Shown here one piece after another: positions 34,716-43,896 of a stretch of DNA of 64,000 nt (the first letter of the stretch is position 1; every line of letters starts with the position of its first letter). Under the pieces are notes generated by a model that was not told the DNA's origin, did no database searches, and was given only the letters and a program-made list of their open reading frames with translations. A program made the position numbers and the translations under genes. Source of the stretch: Flavicella sp042091695 (GTDB lineage: Bacteria; Bacteroidota; Bacteroidia; Flavobacteriales; Flavobacteriaceae); contig JBELHA010000001.1 in the NCBI GenBank assembly GCA_042091695.1, forward strand, positions 68,487-132,486. The letters run 5' to 3'.

Positions 34716-35723
34716 ATGTTTAAGTTAAAATTAATAAGTCCTTTTTTAGTACTAATTTTCTTTTCTTTTTCTTGTTCAAAAACTGTACCAGAAGTCGTAA
34801 AACTAGAAGGAAATGTTTTTGGTACTCGTTTTCATATAGTGACTATTGGAGAACGTCTGCCAAAACTTGAAAAAACAGTCGACAGTCTTTTTCAGGCTGT
34901 CAACAACTCATTATCTACATATCTTTCTTCTTCTGCTATCTCAAAGATAAATGCTGGGAATAGCACTATTGTGGTGGATTCCCTTTTTATAGAAGTGTTC
35001 GAAAAATCCAAGCGAATTTATCGTGAAACAGATGGCGATTTTGATCCTACAATTGGCTTACTTGTCAATGCTTGGGGTTTTGGTCCCGGCAATTCCATTT
35101 CTAATTTAAACTCTTATAAAATAGATTCTTTAATGCAGTATGTAGGTTTTGATAAAATAACCATTCAAAATGCAAAAGTTATAAAAACATCTCCGAATAA
35201 TTATCTTGATTTCAATGCCATCGCTAAAGGGTATGGAGCTGACGTTGTGGGACGTTATCTTGAGCGTCAGGGAATTAGCAACTATATGATTGAAATTGGA
35301 GGGGAGTTGAGAGTCAAGGGAAGCAATGCAAACAATCAGTTTTGGAGAATTGGTATTGAAAAACCTAATTTTGATGGCTCAAGGTCTTTACAAACTGTTG
35401 TAGCATTGAAAAATGAATCCATGGCTACTTCTGGAAATTATAGGAAATTTAAAATAGACTCTATTACGGGTGAAAAGTATGTACATACTATTGATGCAAA
35501 AACGGGTTATACTGCAAAAAGAGATCTGCTGAGTGCAACAGTCATCGGAGAAATGGATTGTGCAGATGTGGATGGATACGCAACTGCTTTTATGGCCATG
35601 GGCTTTAAACGTTCTATAGATTTTTTAAAAGAACACCCTGAGTTAAAGGTATTCCTTTTGTATACCGATGCTACTGGAAATTACAATTCTTACAAATCTC
35701 CTTCACTGGAATTACTTCAATAA
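34716..35723 (+). CDS. apbE: ApbE-family FAD:protein FMN transferase
   Basis: 335 aa. Transfers FMN from FAD to a threonine of target flavoproteins such as NqrB/NqrC or RnfG outside the membrane. It is a lipoprotein with its lipobox around FFSFSCSK. Family marks are DGDFDPTIGLLVNAWGFG, DFNAIAKGYGADVVGRYLE, IEIGGELRVKG, ATSGNYRKF and HTIDAKTGYTAK, which carry FAD- and Mg-binding residues. It is divergent from the ompA-like gene. No Nqr or Rnf genes are in the window. Confidence 0.93.
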   Translation: MFKLKLISPFLVLIFFSFSCSKTVPEVVKLEGNVFGTRFHIVTIGERLPKLEKTVDSLFQAVNNSLSTYLSSSAISKINAGNSTIVVDSLFIEVFEKSKRIYRETDGDFDPTIGLLVNAWGFGPGNSISNLNSYKIDSLMQYVGFDKITIQNAKVIKTSPNNYLDFNAIAKGYGADVVGRYLERQGISNYMIEIGGELRVKGSNANNQFWRIGIEKPNFDGSRSLQTVVALKNESMATSGNYRKFKIDSITGEKYVHTIDAKTGYTAKRDLLSATVIGEMDCADVDGYATAFMAMGFKRSIDFLKEHPELKVFLLYTDATGNYNSYKSPSLELLQ

Positions 35724-35745
35724 GGAATGTGTATTCAAACAAGGT

Positions 35746-36549
35746 TTATATTGTCTTCGTACAGAAAGGGATAATTTCTTTAGACGAAAGCGCCATTTTA
35801 TCAATCTCAGCAGTGTTTGCAATGTCTTTGCATTGAATTTCATCAACTGAAAATCCGACAGATCTTAATTTGTCAAAATAATCACGACCGTAAACGCGTA
35901 CATGGTCGTACTGACCAAAGTGTTTTCTCCGTTCTTCAGGGCTTGTGATACTCCAATCTTCATAGGTTGTTGCTCTCTCCAATTCTTGAGGAACTTGAAA
36001 AATACCGAAACCTCCAGGTTTTAAGACACGAAACAATTCACGCATTGCTTTTTGGTCATCCTCGATATGTTCCAATACATGATTGCATAAAATTACATCA
36101 TAGCTGTTGTCTTCGAAGGGTAAGTCACATATGTCTGCCTTAACATCTGCCAATGGAGAATACAAATCAGTCGTTAAGTAGTTTATATTTTTTTGTTTCC
36201 TAAAACGTTTGTAAAAACATTGTTCTGGTGCTACATGAAGTACTTTTTTGTTTGTAGTAAAAAAATCTGTTTTTTCTTTTAAAAACAACCACAACAAGCG
36301 ATGTCTTTCTAGGGACATTGTGCCTGGTGCCAAGACGTTTTCCCTTTGTGTTTCGTATCCATAAGGTAAAAATTTACGATAGGATTTACCATTGATAGGA
36401 TCGAAGTATTTTGTTCCTTTTAGGTAAAATCCTACGAAAGGACTAGCCCAGTAACTGGCTTTGATCAACAAAGGTCGGGGAATACTATTTAGGATGTATT
36501 TAAAAGCTTTCAAATAGCTATAGTTTTGCAATAAATTCGTCTTCAGCAT
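35746..36549 (-). CDS. Class I SAM-dependent methyltransferase
   Basis: About 267 aa if it starts at ATG 36549 (MLKTNLLQNYSYLK), which overlaps the end of map by 32 bp. A longer frame to 36612 would overlap much more and is less likely. The SAM-binding fold is Methyltransf_11-like: KKVLHVAPEQCFYKRF (motif I, degenerate Gly-rich loop), ADICDLPFEDNSYDVILCNHVLEHIEDD and FRVLKPGGFGIFQVP. An N-terminal extension of about 100 residues precedes the core. The substrate is unknown. The overlap with map suggests coupled translation. Confidence 0.8.
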   Translation of the reverse strand: MLKTNLLQNYSYLKAFKYILNSIPRPLLIKASYWASPFVGFYLKGTKYFDPINGKSYRKFLPYGYETQRENVLAPGTMSLERHRLLWLFLKEKTDFFTTNKKVLHVAPEQCFYKRFRKQKNINYLTTDLYSPLADVKADICDLPFEDNSYDVILCNHVLEHIEDDQKAMRELFRVLKPGGFGIFQVPQELERATTYEDWSITSPEERRKHFGQYDHVRVYGRDYFDKLRSVGFSVDEIQCKDIANTAEIDKMALSSKEIIPFCTKTI

Positions 36550-37327
36550 TGGTTTGTGTTCCCAAAACTTCGTCGATATACTTGAATGTAGATAGTAACT
36601 CTGGTTTCCCATTGACGATAGCTACATCGTGCTCAAAATGTGCTGATGGTTTTCCATCTTTGGTCAAGATAGTCCATCCATCGTTCAATTGATTGATGTT
36701 TTTAGTTCCCATATTGATCATAGGTTCGATGGCAACAACCATCCCTTCAACAAACTTTTTACCTCTTCCTCTTTTTCCGTAGTTAGGCATTTCCGGATCT
36801 TCGTGCATCACGCGACCAACCCCATGACCTACCAATTCTCTAACGACACCATAACCGTGATCTTCTGCGTATTTTTGAATGGCAAACCCTACGTCTCCAA
36901 CTCTATTTCCTGCCTTAAATTGTCGAATTCCTTCGTACAAGCTTTGCTTGGTCACTTCTAAAAGCTTTTTGGTTTCAGTAGCAACTTCGCCAACTTCAAA
37001 GGTATAGGCGTGGTCTCCATAGAATCCATTTTTTAAAGCACCACAATCGATTGAGATGATGTCACCTTCTACCAACATATCCTTATTAGGTATTCCGTGA
37101 ACGACTTGTGCATTTGGACTCATGCAAAGTGTGTTAGGGAAATCGTACAAGCCCAAAAACCCTGGAATAGCTCCATGATCTCTGATAAATGTTTCTGCAA
37201 GTTTGTCCAAGTGAAGCGTCGTAACTCCCGGTTTTACTTCTCCGGCCAACATTCCTAATGTTTTTGAAACAATAAGTGCACTTTCGCGCATCAATTCGAT
37301 TTCTTCTAAGCTTTTAATTGTGATCAT
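36518..37327 (-). CDS. map: Type I methionine aminopeptidase
   Basis: 269 aa. Removes the initiator methionine from nascent proteins. It starts at ATG 37327 (MITIKSLEEIELMRESALIV), with a -7 element 18 bp upstream. The metal ligands are visible in family order: SIDCGALKNGFYGDHAYTF (two Asp), GHGVGRVMHEDPEMPNYG (His), VVAIEPMINMG (Glu), and AHFEHDVAIVNGKPELLS near the end. No zinc-finger extension. It is the first gene of a two-gene unit with the methyltransferase. Confidence 0.95.
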   Translation of the reverse strand: MITIKSLEEIELMRESALIVSKTLGMLAGEVKPGVTTLHLDKLAETFIRDHGAIPGFLGLYDFPNTLCMSPNAQVVHGIPNKDMLVEGDIISIDCGALKNGFYGDHAYTFEVGEVATETKKLLEVTKQSLYEGIRQFKAGNRVGDVGFAIQKYAEDHGYGVVRELVGHGVGRVMHEDPEMPNYGKRGRGKKFVEGMVVAIEPMINMGTKNINQLNDGWTILTKDGKPSAHFEHDVAIVNGKPELLSTFKYIDEVLGTQTNAEDEFIAKL

Positions 37328-37345
37328 GAAGTGAATTTTAAACAG

Positions 37346-37353
37346 CAAATATA
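37346..37353 (-). promoter_or_regulatory. -7 element of map
   Basis: TATATTTG on the minus strand, 18 bp before the map start codon. Confidence 0.45.
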
Positions 37354-37405
37354 CTGTTTTTCATCGTTTCTAGGGTGGAATTTACCACGCTCAAAAAAGG
37401 AATTA

Positions 37406-37810
37406 TTATTTGAAAAAATTAAAACGTTTTTTCTTTTTAGTTTTCCGGTCAAAACCATCACCAAAAAAGTGTTGGTTGATTTTGTCCCATCCTAAAAATC
37501 CACCTACATTTCTGTCATCGATAAAAATATCTGCCAAAATTTTTCTAGGAGTATCTTTGTCTACTATTTCTTCAGGATAATTTTTATTTACAGCGTAAAA
37601 TTCAATTCCCTTTTCACGACAAAAAGTGACTGCTTTGTCTAGACTTTTTCCAGAACGAACGGTCCAAAGTATGATTCTGTGACCGTTGTTTTGTAATTTT
37701 TTGAGTGTGTCTAGAGCAAATAGTTTTGGCTTGCCAATTTTTGGATAGGCATCATCGACGATAGTGCCATCAAAATCTACAGCAATAATAGAGTGATGTA
37801 GGGGTGTCAT
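37406..37810 (-). CDS. HAD-superfamily small hydrolase
   Basis: 134 aa. Starts at ATG 37810 (MTPLHHSIIAVDFDGTIV). The HAD nucleophile motif is DFDGT (about residues 11-15), motif II is the LWTVRSGK region, and motif IV is DIFIDDRNVGG. There is no cap domain insertion. It resembles the small BT0820-type phosphatases of Bacteroides. The C-terminus is very basic (KTKKKKRF). The substrate is unknown. It lies downstream of gpmI on the same strand. Confidence 0.75.
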   Translation of the reverse strand: MTPLHHSIIAVDFDGTIVDDAYPKIGKPKLFALDTLKKLQNNGHRIILWTVRSGKSLDKAVTFCREKGIEFYAVNKNYPEEIVDKDTPRKILADIFIDDRNVGGFLGWDKINQHFFGDGFDRKTKKKKRFNFFK

Positions 37811-37855
37811 ATAATTTTTTTTACAAATTAATAAAAAAAATGACACTATCAATCA

Positions 37856-37892
37856 TTTTCTACGTACCATTTTACTAAATAGTACGTAGAAA
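37856..37892. repeat. Stem-loop between the HAD gene and gpmI
   Basis: TTTCTACGTAC pairs with GTACGTAGAAA around a 14-nt loop. The T run lies on the plus-strand side, so it does not read as a terminator for the minus-strand genes. Role unclear. Confidence 0.45.
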
Positions 37893-37897
37893 CTTTT

Positions 37898-39415
37898 TTA
37901 TACCAACGGATGTCTAGTCATATCTTCCGGTTGTGCTACTCCCATCAATCTTAATATAGTCGGTGCAACATCTCCTAAAACACCGTTTTTTATTTCCTTT
38001 AATTCATTGTCAATCAAAATCATAGGAACAGGGTTTGTAGTATGCGCTGTATGAGGGCTTCCATCAGGATTCATCATCGTTTCACAGTTACCATGGTCTG
38101 CAATCAATAAGGTAGTATAGCCATTATTCAGTCCAGTTTCTATTACCTCCTTGGCACATGCATCTACTGCTTCACATGCTTTGATTGCAGCTTCCATTAT
38201 TCCTGTATGTCCTACCATATCTCCATTGGCAAAATTCAAACATACAAAATCAGCTTCTCCTTTTTCTAGATCTTTACACAAAGCATCTTTCAATTCATAG
38301 GCACTCATTTCTGGCTTCAAATCATAAGTTGCCACTTTAGGAGAGTTTCTTAGGATCCTTGACTCTCCCTCAAATGGAGCTTCTTGTCCTCCTGAAAAGA
38401 AAAACGTAACATGTGGGTATTTTTCTGTTTCAGCAATGCGTATTTGTTGCTTTCCTGCTTTGGAAAGTACCTCACCAAGCGTGTTTTTAATATTGTCGTT
38501 TTTATAAATTACATTGATACCCTTAAAGCTTTCATCGTAAAGTGTAATCGTTGTGTAATACAAGTCTAATTTTTTCATTCCGTATTCAGGGAAATCATTT
38601 TGAGACAAAGCATTAGTCAATTCTCTTCCTCTGTCTGTTCTGTAATTGAAGAACAAGACAACATCACCTTCTTTGATGGTAGCTTTTGGCATACCCTCTG
38701 CATTTGTAGCGATAATAGGTGTGTGGAATTCATCCGTGATGCCTTTCTTATAGTTGGCATCCATTTGTCCAATGCAATCTGTAGTTTTTGTTCCGATTCC
38801 ATTGACAATACCGTCATATGCTTCTTTGACGCGTTCCCAACGATTGTCTCTATCCATTGCGTAATAACGACCTGTTACAGAAGCCAATTCTCCAACAGAA
38901 CTCTCCATGTACTTTTGAATGTCTTTGATAAAGTAAGTTCCAGACTTTGGGTCACAGTCCCTACCGTCTGTAAATGCGTGTAAGTATATATTTCCTATCT
39001 CATTTTCTTTGGCAACATCTAAGATTCCTTTCAAATGATCTATGTGTGCATGTATCCCTCCATTGGAAACCAATCCTAAGAGGTGTACGTCTTTTTTATG
39101 CTCTTTTGCATATTCAAAGGTATCTAACAATGCTTTTTCTTTGCCCAATGTTTTCTCTTTGACCGCTTTGTTGATACGTGCCAAATTTTGATAAACAATA
39201 CGTCCTGCACCTAGATTCATATGTCCTACTTCGGAATTTCCCATTTGACCATCAGGAAGTCCAACATGTTCTCCATCTGTTCTTAGCGTTGCGTTTGGGT
39301 ATTTGTTGTACAAACCGTCTATATATGAGGTTTTTGCATTGAAGACAGCAGATACTTTAGGGTCTTGTGTGACTCCCCAACCGTCTAAGATCATTAGGAT
39401 TACTTTCTTGTTCAT
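37898..39415 (-). CDS. gpmI: 2,3-bisphosphoglycerate-independent phosphoglycerate mutase
   Basis: 505 aa. Interconverts 3- and 2-phosphoglycerate in glycolysis with two Mn ions and a serine nucleophile. The alkaline-phosphatase-like fold shows LMILDGWG at the start, GQMGNSEVGHMNLGAGR (catalytic Ser), HAFTDGRDCDP, FFNYRTDRGREL, NFANGDMVGHTG and LLIADHGNCE (metal ligands). It is full length, with its own good promoter at 39436-39467. Confidence 0.97.
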   Translation of the reverse strand: MNKKVILMILDGWGVTQDPKVSAVFNAKTSYIDGLYNKYPNATLRTDGEHVGLPDGQMGNSEVGHMNLGAGRIVYQNLARINKAVKEKTLGKEKALLDTFEYAKEHKKDVHLLGLVSNGGIHAHIDHLKGILDVAKENEIGNIYLHAFTDGRDCDPKSGTYFIKDIQKYMESSVGELASVTGRYYAMDRDNRWERVKEAYDGIVNGIGTKTTDCIGQMDANYKKGITDEFHTPIIATNAEGMPKATIKEGDVVLFFNYRTDRGRELTNALSQNDFPEYGMKKLDLYYTTITLYDESFKGINVIYKNDNIKNTLGEVLSKAGKQQIRIAETEKYPHVTFFFSGGQEAPFEGESRILRNSPKVATYDLKPEMSAYELKDALCKDLEKGEADFVCLNFANGDMVGHTGIMEAAIKACEAVDACAKEVIETGLNNGYTTLLIADHGNCETMMNPDGSPHTAHTTNPVPMILIDNELKEIKNGVLGDVAPTILRLMGVAQPEDMTRHPLV

Positions 39416-39435
39416 GTTGAAAAAATTTAATGTGG

Positions 39436-39467
39436 CAAATATAGGTACTTCTCTCTTATATTATCAA
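39436..39467 (-). promoter_or_regulatory. gpmI promoter
   Basis: The -33 TTG (39465-39467, read on the minus strand) and -7 TATATTTG (39436-39443) are separated by 21 bp, matching the Bacteroidota consensus, 20 bp ahead of the start codon. Confidence 0.55.
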
Positions 39468-39607
39468 CAATCTGATTACAATATTGTTAAGAATAAAGAC
39501 AATCAATAGTTTAGGACTGTAACTCTAGATGCTTTATGAATTTTTAGTTGGTGTCTTTTGCTAATTATTAAGTACTTTTGTTTTAATAAATATAGCAATT
39601 CATACTT

Positions 39608-39901
39608 ATGACAAATTTTGACAACGCAAAGATTCAAGAATATTTAAAACAAGGTGCAGTAGTACTTGATGTTCGTACTGATGCTGAATACGAAGAAGGA
39701 CACGTAGCAGGTTCTAAGCATATCGTATTGGATACAATTCCTGGACATATAGAAACGATAAAAAACTTTGATAAGAAAGTAATCGCCGTCTGTAGAAGTG
39801 GTGCTAGAAGTGGACAAGCCACTGACTTTTTAGCACAACATGGTATAGAGATTATCAATGGAGGACCTTGGGAAAATGTCGCACAATATCTTGCAGATTA
39901 A
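39608..39901 (+). CDS. Rhodanese-like sulfurtransferase
   Basis: 97 aa, a single rhodanese domain without signal peptide. VVLDVRTDAEYEEGHVAGSKH is the N-terminal family block in two parts, and the active-site loop is CRSGARS with the catalytic Cys. The end, INGGPWENV, is typical of small cytoplasmic thiosulfate or persulfide carriers. The sulfur donor and acceptor are unknown. Monocistronic, with a bidirectional terminator. Confidence 0.9.
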   Translation: MTNFDNAKIQEYLKQGAVVLDVRTDAEYEEGHVAGSKHIVLDTIPGHIETIKNFDKKVIAVCRSGARSGQATDFLAQHGIEIINGGPWENVAQYLAD

Positions 39902-39906
39902 TACAT

Positions 39907-39943
39907 AAAAAAAGGGATTTGATACTATCAAATCCCTTTTTTT
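39907..39943. terminator. Bidirectional terminator between rhodanese and membrane protein genes
   Basis: Perfect 17-bp arms (seven A plus GGGATTTGAT, and complement) around ACT. It overlaps the stop codon of the convergent gene by 2 bp. Confidence 0.8.
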
Positions 39944-40298
39944 ATAATCTATAGTTTTTTCTTTTTTTGAGGCTTAGGCGTTGTATTGCGAAGAAGACAA
40001 ATCCTATTACAGCTCCTGTCAGCCCGCCCATATTGATTGGGTCAAAATCATGACCTGTAATTAGATATTTGATATAAAAAACAAAAACACCTATTAAAAT
40101 GCATACAAGAAAAACATTGAGTTCTTTTGATGATTTTTGTGCATACATACCTGAAAGCACTCCACTAATTATTGCACTTAATGTGATTTTTGTGTACACA
40201 ATCTTATCGAAGGTATAGTCGTTTACAAAGTAAGAGCTAATCAGAATTCCAACCAAAATTCCAACTACGAATCCTATTACTATTTTAGTTCCATTCAT
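39942..40298 (-). CDS. Small multi-pass membrane protein of unknown function
   Basis: 118 aa with four hydrophobic segments: about residues 5-25 (IVIGFVVGILVGILISSYF), 37-53, 62-81 (FLVCILIGVFVFYI) and 90-108 (GGLTGAVIGFVFFAI). The end is basic (LSLKKRKNYRL), which would place the C-terminus in the cytoplasm. I do not recognise the family. It is a single gene, facing the rhodanese gene. Confidence 0.65.
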   Translation of the reverse strand: MNGTKIVIGFVVGILVGILISSYFVNDYTFDKIVYTKITLSAIISGVLSGMYAQKSSKELNVFLVCILIGVFVFYIKYLITGHDFDPINMGGLTGAVIGFVFFAIQRLSLKKRKNYRL

Positions 40299-40350
40299 GT
40301 TAAAAAAACTTAAGTTGTAAATATAGTTTTTTTGAAATTATAATGGAGTA

Positions 40351-41307
40351 TTAAAAGTAAATTCCGTGTTCTTTTTTTACTGCTTTTATTTTGAGTTCTA
40401 AGCGTTTTAGAAATTTTTGATGCGCTTCTGATGCTGGGTCAAATGGTTTGTGTGCCAATCCGGTTTGAATTGTTTGTATTTCCTTTTGCAATGCTTTCGT
40501 TTTGTTACAAATCCATGAGGTATTAAACAGCTTCCATATATAATCAACAGCGACTTGGCTTGGGTGCAACATGTCTTCTTTGTAAAAGCGATAGTCTCTC
40601 AAATCATCTATTACTATTTCATAGGCTGGAAAATAGTGAGCGCCTAAACTCAAGGTCTTGTGTATGGCAGCCAATAGTAAGGCTTTACTCAGACTATTTT
40701 CTTGTATGCCGTCCTTGAGGTGTCGGATTGGGCTCAGTGTAAAAATAATCTCAGCTTTTGGGTTCAGTTTTTTGATCTTTGAGATAGTGTTTGAGAGGTA
40801 TTCACATATTTCATTGAAGTCTAGTAATCTTTTGTTGAAGTTACTTTGAGGAATTTTATGACAATTGGCGACAATCGTATTTGTTTTTTTTTCTTCATAA
40901 ACCCATGCCGTTCCGAGTGTAATAATGAGATGGCTGCTCTCTTGTATTCTTTTTCGGGTTTCTTGTACCTTTAAATTTAAAGTAGCTAGAAGCGCTTCAA
41001 TATTTCTATTTGAAAAATCGGAATGGTGGTTGAAACTATGCCATTTTTCATTGTGAAAGACCAGGTCTTCCTCTGAATATTCCTTTTGGAATAGGCAATC
41101 TGTTATGATTCTGTCAATAGCAGCAGGGTGAAAGAGTACTCCATATGGATTTGTGAACACATCGAATTTGAAATAGTTTAATTTATGCCCCATATTTTCA
41201 GCAAAACATGAACCCATAAGTAGTGTCTTTGAGTTGTAATCAATAGCGTGCTCTGCTGCTGTAAGTTTTTCTGATAGCTGAATTGCCGTTCTAAATTGCT
41301 GTTCCAC
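40351..41307 (-). CDS. GSCFA family protein
   Basis: 318 aa. Named after the motif LLMGSCFAENMG at about residues 31-42. The later ITLGTAWVYEE, FTLSPIRHLKDG and DMLHPSQVAVDYIW give an SGNH-hydrolase-like pattern, with the final DxxHP typical of the catalytic Asp-His. Members are thought to be esterase- or acyltransferase-like; the substrate is not known. The start codon is GTG, 5 bp after the DUF2797 stop, so the two are an operon. Confidence 0.85.
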   Translation of the reverse strand: MEQQFRTAIQLSEKLTAAEHAIDYNSKTLLMGSCFAENMGHKLNYFKFDVFTNPYGVLFHPAAIDRIITDCLFQKEYSEEDLVFHNEKWHSFNHHSDFSNRNIEALLATLNLKVQETRKRIQESSHLIITLGTAWVYEEKKTNTIVANCHKIPQSNFNKRLLDFNEICEYLSNTISKIKKLNPKAEIIFTLSPIRHLKDGIQENSLSKALLLAAIHKTLSLGAHYFPAYEIVIDDLRDYRFYKEDMLHPSQVAVDYIWKLFNTSWICNKTKALQKEIQTIQTGLAHKPFDPASEAHQKFLKRLELKIKAVKKEHGIYF

Positions 41308-41312
41308 CTTCT

Positions 41313-42152
41313 TTAGATTAGTGTTTGTGTAGGTTCTTTTTTGGTACTGCTATGCTTTTCTATATTTAATGTCACTACTACGCCTTCGTTATTTCTAACA
41401 TTAAAAACTGTTCCATCTTCAAAAATCAAATATTGTCCTTTGATTCCCTGTAAGACACCTTCATATTCTTGTTTTGCAATAATATTCAAGCTTTTTACCT
41501 TGGTAGGGTAGGTCGCTATGGGATACGATAAACTATAAATAGGCTCAGATGTATCTTTCAAGTAGGGAAGGACCTCTTCAGGTAAATAGTCAATCAGTGT
41601 GGCTAGTTTTTCTTTTAGATCTACCTGAACGACATCATTTTTCAGCATTTTTTGCCAGCTTGTTTTATCACTTACAAATTCCTTCAATGCTACTTCTGCA
41701 ACTCCGGCAAGATACCTGTTGGGAACTTCTAATATAGCCAAAGCTTCATTTGCCCCTTGGTCTATCCAACGCGTTGGTACTTGTGTTTTTCTAGTAACCC
41801 CCACTTTGACATCACTAGAGAGCGCAAGGTATACGATGTGAGGCTTCAATTGAACTGCTTTTTCGTATTCCAAATCTCTATCTTCAATACCGAGGTGTGC
41901 AGTACTCAGTTCGGGTTTTAAAATCCATTCACCAGCTTGTGGTTGTTGGTAAAAACAGTCATAACAAAAGCCTTGACGAAATATTTTTTTGTTTTTTGAA
42001 CAACTCACGCACTGGTATTTTTCAAAACGAATGCCTACTTTTTTCCCGATTACCTGATTAAAGTGTATGAAGTCGTGCTCCAATTCTAAGTAATATTGAA
42101 TCGTTTCACCATATTCTGTATTCATTTTTTGTAAGGCGCCTTGGTATTCCAT
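41313..42152 (-). CDS. DUF2797 family zinc-finger protein
   Basis: 279 aa. The zinc-binding cluster CVSCSKNKKIFRQGFCYDC has four cysteines (about residues 48-66). The following AHLGIEDRDLEYEK, HIVYLALSSDVKVGVTRK and RWIDQGA form a GIY-YIG-like region that is diagnostic of DUF2797. The function is not established; the nuclease-like pattern and zinc knuckle suggest a nucleic-acid role. It is the first gene of a pair with GSCFA. Confidence 0.8.
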   Translation of the reverse strand: MEYQGALQKMNTEYGETIQYYLELEHDFIHFNQVIGKKVGIRFEKYQCVSCSKNKKIFRQGFCYDCFYQQPQAGEWILKPELSTAHLGIEDRDLEYEKAVQLKPHIVYLALSSDVKVGVTRKTQVPTRWIDQGANEALAILEVPNRYLAGVAEVALKEFVSDKTSWQKMLKNDVVQVDLKEKLATLIDYLPEEVLPYLKDTSEPIYSLSYPIATYPTKVKSLNIIAKQEYEGVLQGIKGQYLIFEDGTVFNVRNNEGVVVTLNIEKHSSTKKEPTQTLI

Positions 42153-42378
42153 AAGAGATATTCTTTTGTCAGATTTTTCAAAAAGTAAGTATGTAAAAAT
42201 ACTATTTTGCTGTCAATGTGCCCATACTTTGAGCTCTAAATATTTATGTATGTTGGTACAATTTATTCTCCGGACGATTTTATAATGTTGATTAATTTTT
42301 TATATATTGTAGTTGTATTCAATGTTTGGAGATGTCATGTAGTTTTAATTATTAAGTTTAATTACACGAAGTTTAGCT

Positions 42379-43896
42379 ATGAAATTATTATTTGTAAATT
42401 CAATTATTTCTTGGTTTTTAAAAAAAAGAAAACACCAATTGGATTTGTTTTTAAAGTATCCAATTGAAGTACAAGACGAGTTGCTTTTTAAGTTGTTACA
42501 TACAGCAAAAGATACAGAGCTCGGTGTGTCTTACAAGTTTTCAGAAATGAAAACCTACGAGGATTTTTCAAAGAACGTACCCTTAGTAACCTACGAATCT
42601 ACAGCAGCTTATTTTGACAAAACGCGTAAGGGAGCACAAAATGTATTTTGGCCTACACCCATCAAATGGTTTGCAAAGTCTAGTGGAACTACGAATTCCA
42701 AGAGCAAGTTTATTCCTGTCAGTAATGAGACGATTGCGGATTGTCATATCAATGTAGGAAAAGATATGCTCTCTTTATTTTTTCACAACAATCCTTCTGC
42801 AGATTTATTTTCAGGAAAAAGCCTTCGTTTAGGAGGAAGTAGTACTATTTACGAAGACAATGACACGTATTTTGGAGATTTATCGGCCATTATCATTGAA
42901 AATATGCCTTTTTGGGCAGATTTGAGCAGCGCACCTAAGCAAAAGACAGCATTGATGTGTGAATGGGAAGCAAAGATGGATGCGATTGTAGCAGAGACTG
43001 TCCATCAAGATATTACCAGTCTTGCAGGGGTTCCTTCTTGGATGTTGGTGCTACTACAGAAAGTACTTGAAGTTACGGGTAAAGATACTATTCTCGAAGT
43101 GTGGCCAAACCTACAAGTCTATTTTCATGGAGGTGTAAATTTTACCCCTTACAGAGAACAGTATAAAAAGCTGATTCCTTGTGACCGCTTTAAGTATTAC
43201 GAAACCTACAATGCATCGGAAGGTTTTTTTGCCATTCAAGATCAAAACAATTCTGATGAAATGTTGTTGATGTTGGATTATGGAATCTATTATGAATTTA
43301 TACCTATGGATCAGTATATGGGCGAAGATTCAACAGCGATACCATTAAAAGATGTTGAGTTGTACAAGAATTATGCAATTGTAATCACAACCAATTCTGG
43401 ATTGTGGCGCTATATGATAGGGGATACAGTTAAGTTTACTAATTTGTCTCCCTACAGAATTCAAATAACCGGAAGAACCCAGCATTTTATAAATGTGTTT
43501 GGGGAGGAATTGATTGTAGAAAACACGGAAAAAGCATTACAGTACGCTTGTCAAAAGTGCGGTGTTGAAATACTAGATTATACTGTGGCACCTGTGTTTA
43601 TGAAAGAGCGTAAAAGTGGTGCTCATGAATGGTTGATAGAGTTCAAAAACAATCCAAAATGCCACGACACCTTTGCGGAGTATTTAGATACAGCATTGCA
43701 AGATTTAAATTCAGATTATGAAGCCAAACGATATAAGAGCATGACTTTAGCATTTCCGAAAGTGCATGTTTCTCGAAAAAATGTCTTTTACGATTGGTTG
43801 AAGTCGAAGGAGAAATTAGGAGGTCAACACAAGATACCACGTTTGTCTAACAACAGGAAGTTTTTGGAAGAACTCATGTGTTTGAACGCTCATTAA
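42379..43896 (+). CDS. Bacterial GH3-like acyl-adenylating protein
   Basis: 505 aa, of the GH3 family (named from plant auxin-responsive acyl-acid amido synthetases; here GH3 is not a glycosidase). Expected chemistry is ATP-dependent adenylation of a carboxylate. The ATP-loop FAKSSGTTNSKSKFIPVS, the YYETYNASEGFFA block, and WRYMIGDTVKFT with TGRTQHFINVFGEE are present. The substrate in Bacteroidota is unknown. The final 4 bp overlap the convergent polyprenyl synthase gene, both stops using the tetramer TTAA. Confidence 0.85.
   Translation: MKLLFVNSIISWFLKKRKHQLDLFLKYPIEVQDELLFKLLHTAKDTELGVSYKFSEMKTYEDFSKNVPLVTYESTAAYFDKTRKGAQNVFWPTPIKWFAKSSGTTNSKSKFIPVSNETIADCHINVGKDMLSLFFHNNPSADLFSGKSLRLGGSSTIYEDNDTYFGDLSAIIIENMPFWADLSSAPKQKTALMCEWEAKMDAIVAETVHQDITSLAGVPSWMLVLLQKVLEVTGKDTILEVWPNLQVYFHGGVNFTPYREQYKKLIPCDRFKYYETYNASEGFFAIQDQNNSDEMLLMLDYGIYYEFIPMDQYMGEDSTAIPLKDVELYKNYAIVITTNSGLWRYMIGDTVKFTNLSPYRIQITGRTQHFINVFGEELIVENTEKALQYACQKCGVEILDYTVAPVFMKERKSGAHEWLIEFKNNPKCHDTFAEYLDTALQDLNSDYEAKRYKSMTLAFPKVHVSRKNVFYDWLKSKEKLGGQHKIPRLSNNRKFLEELMCLNAH

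Noticed and set aside
37856..37892. Hairpin as gpmI terminator
   Set aside because: The T run lies on the wrong side for the minus-strand gene, so I list it only as a stem-loop.
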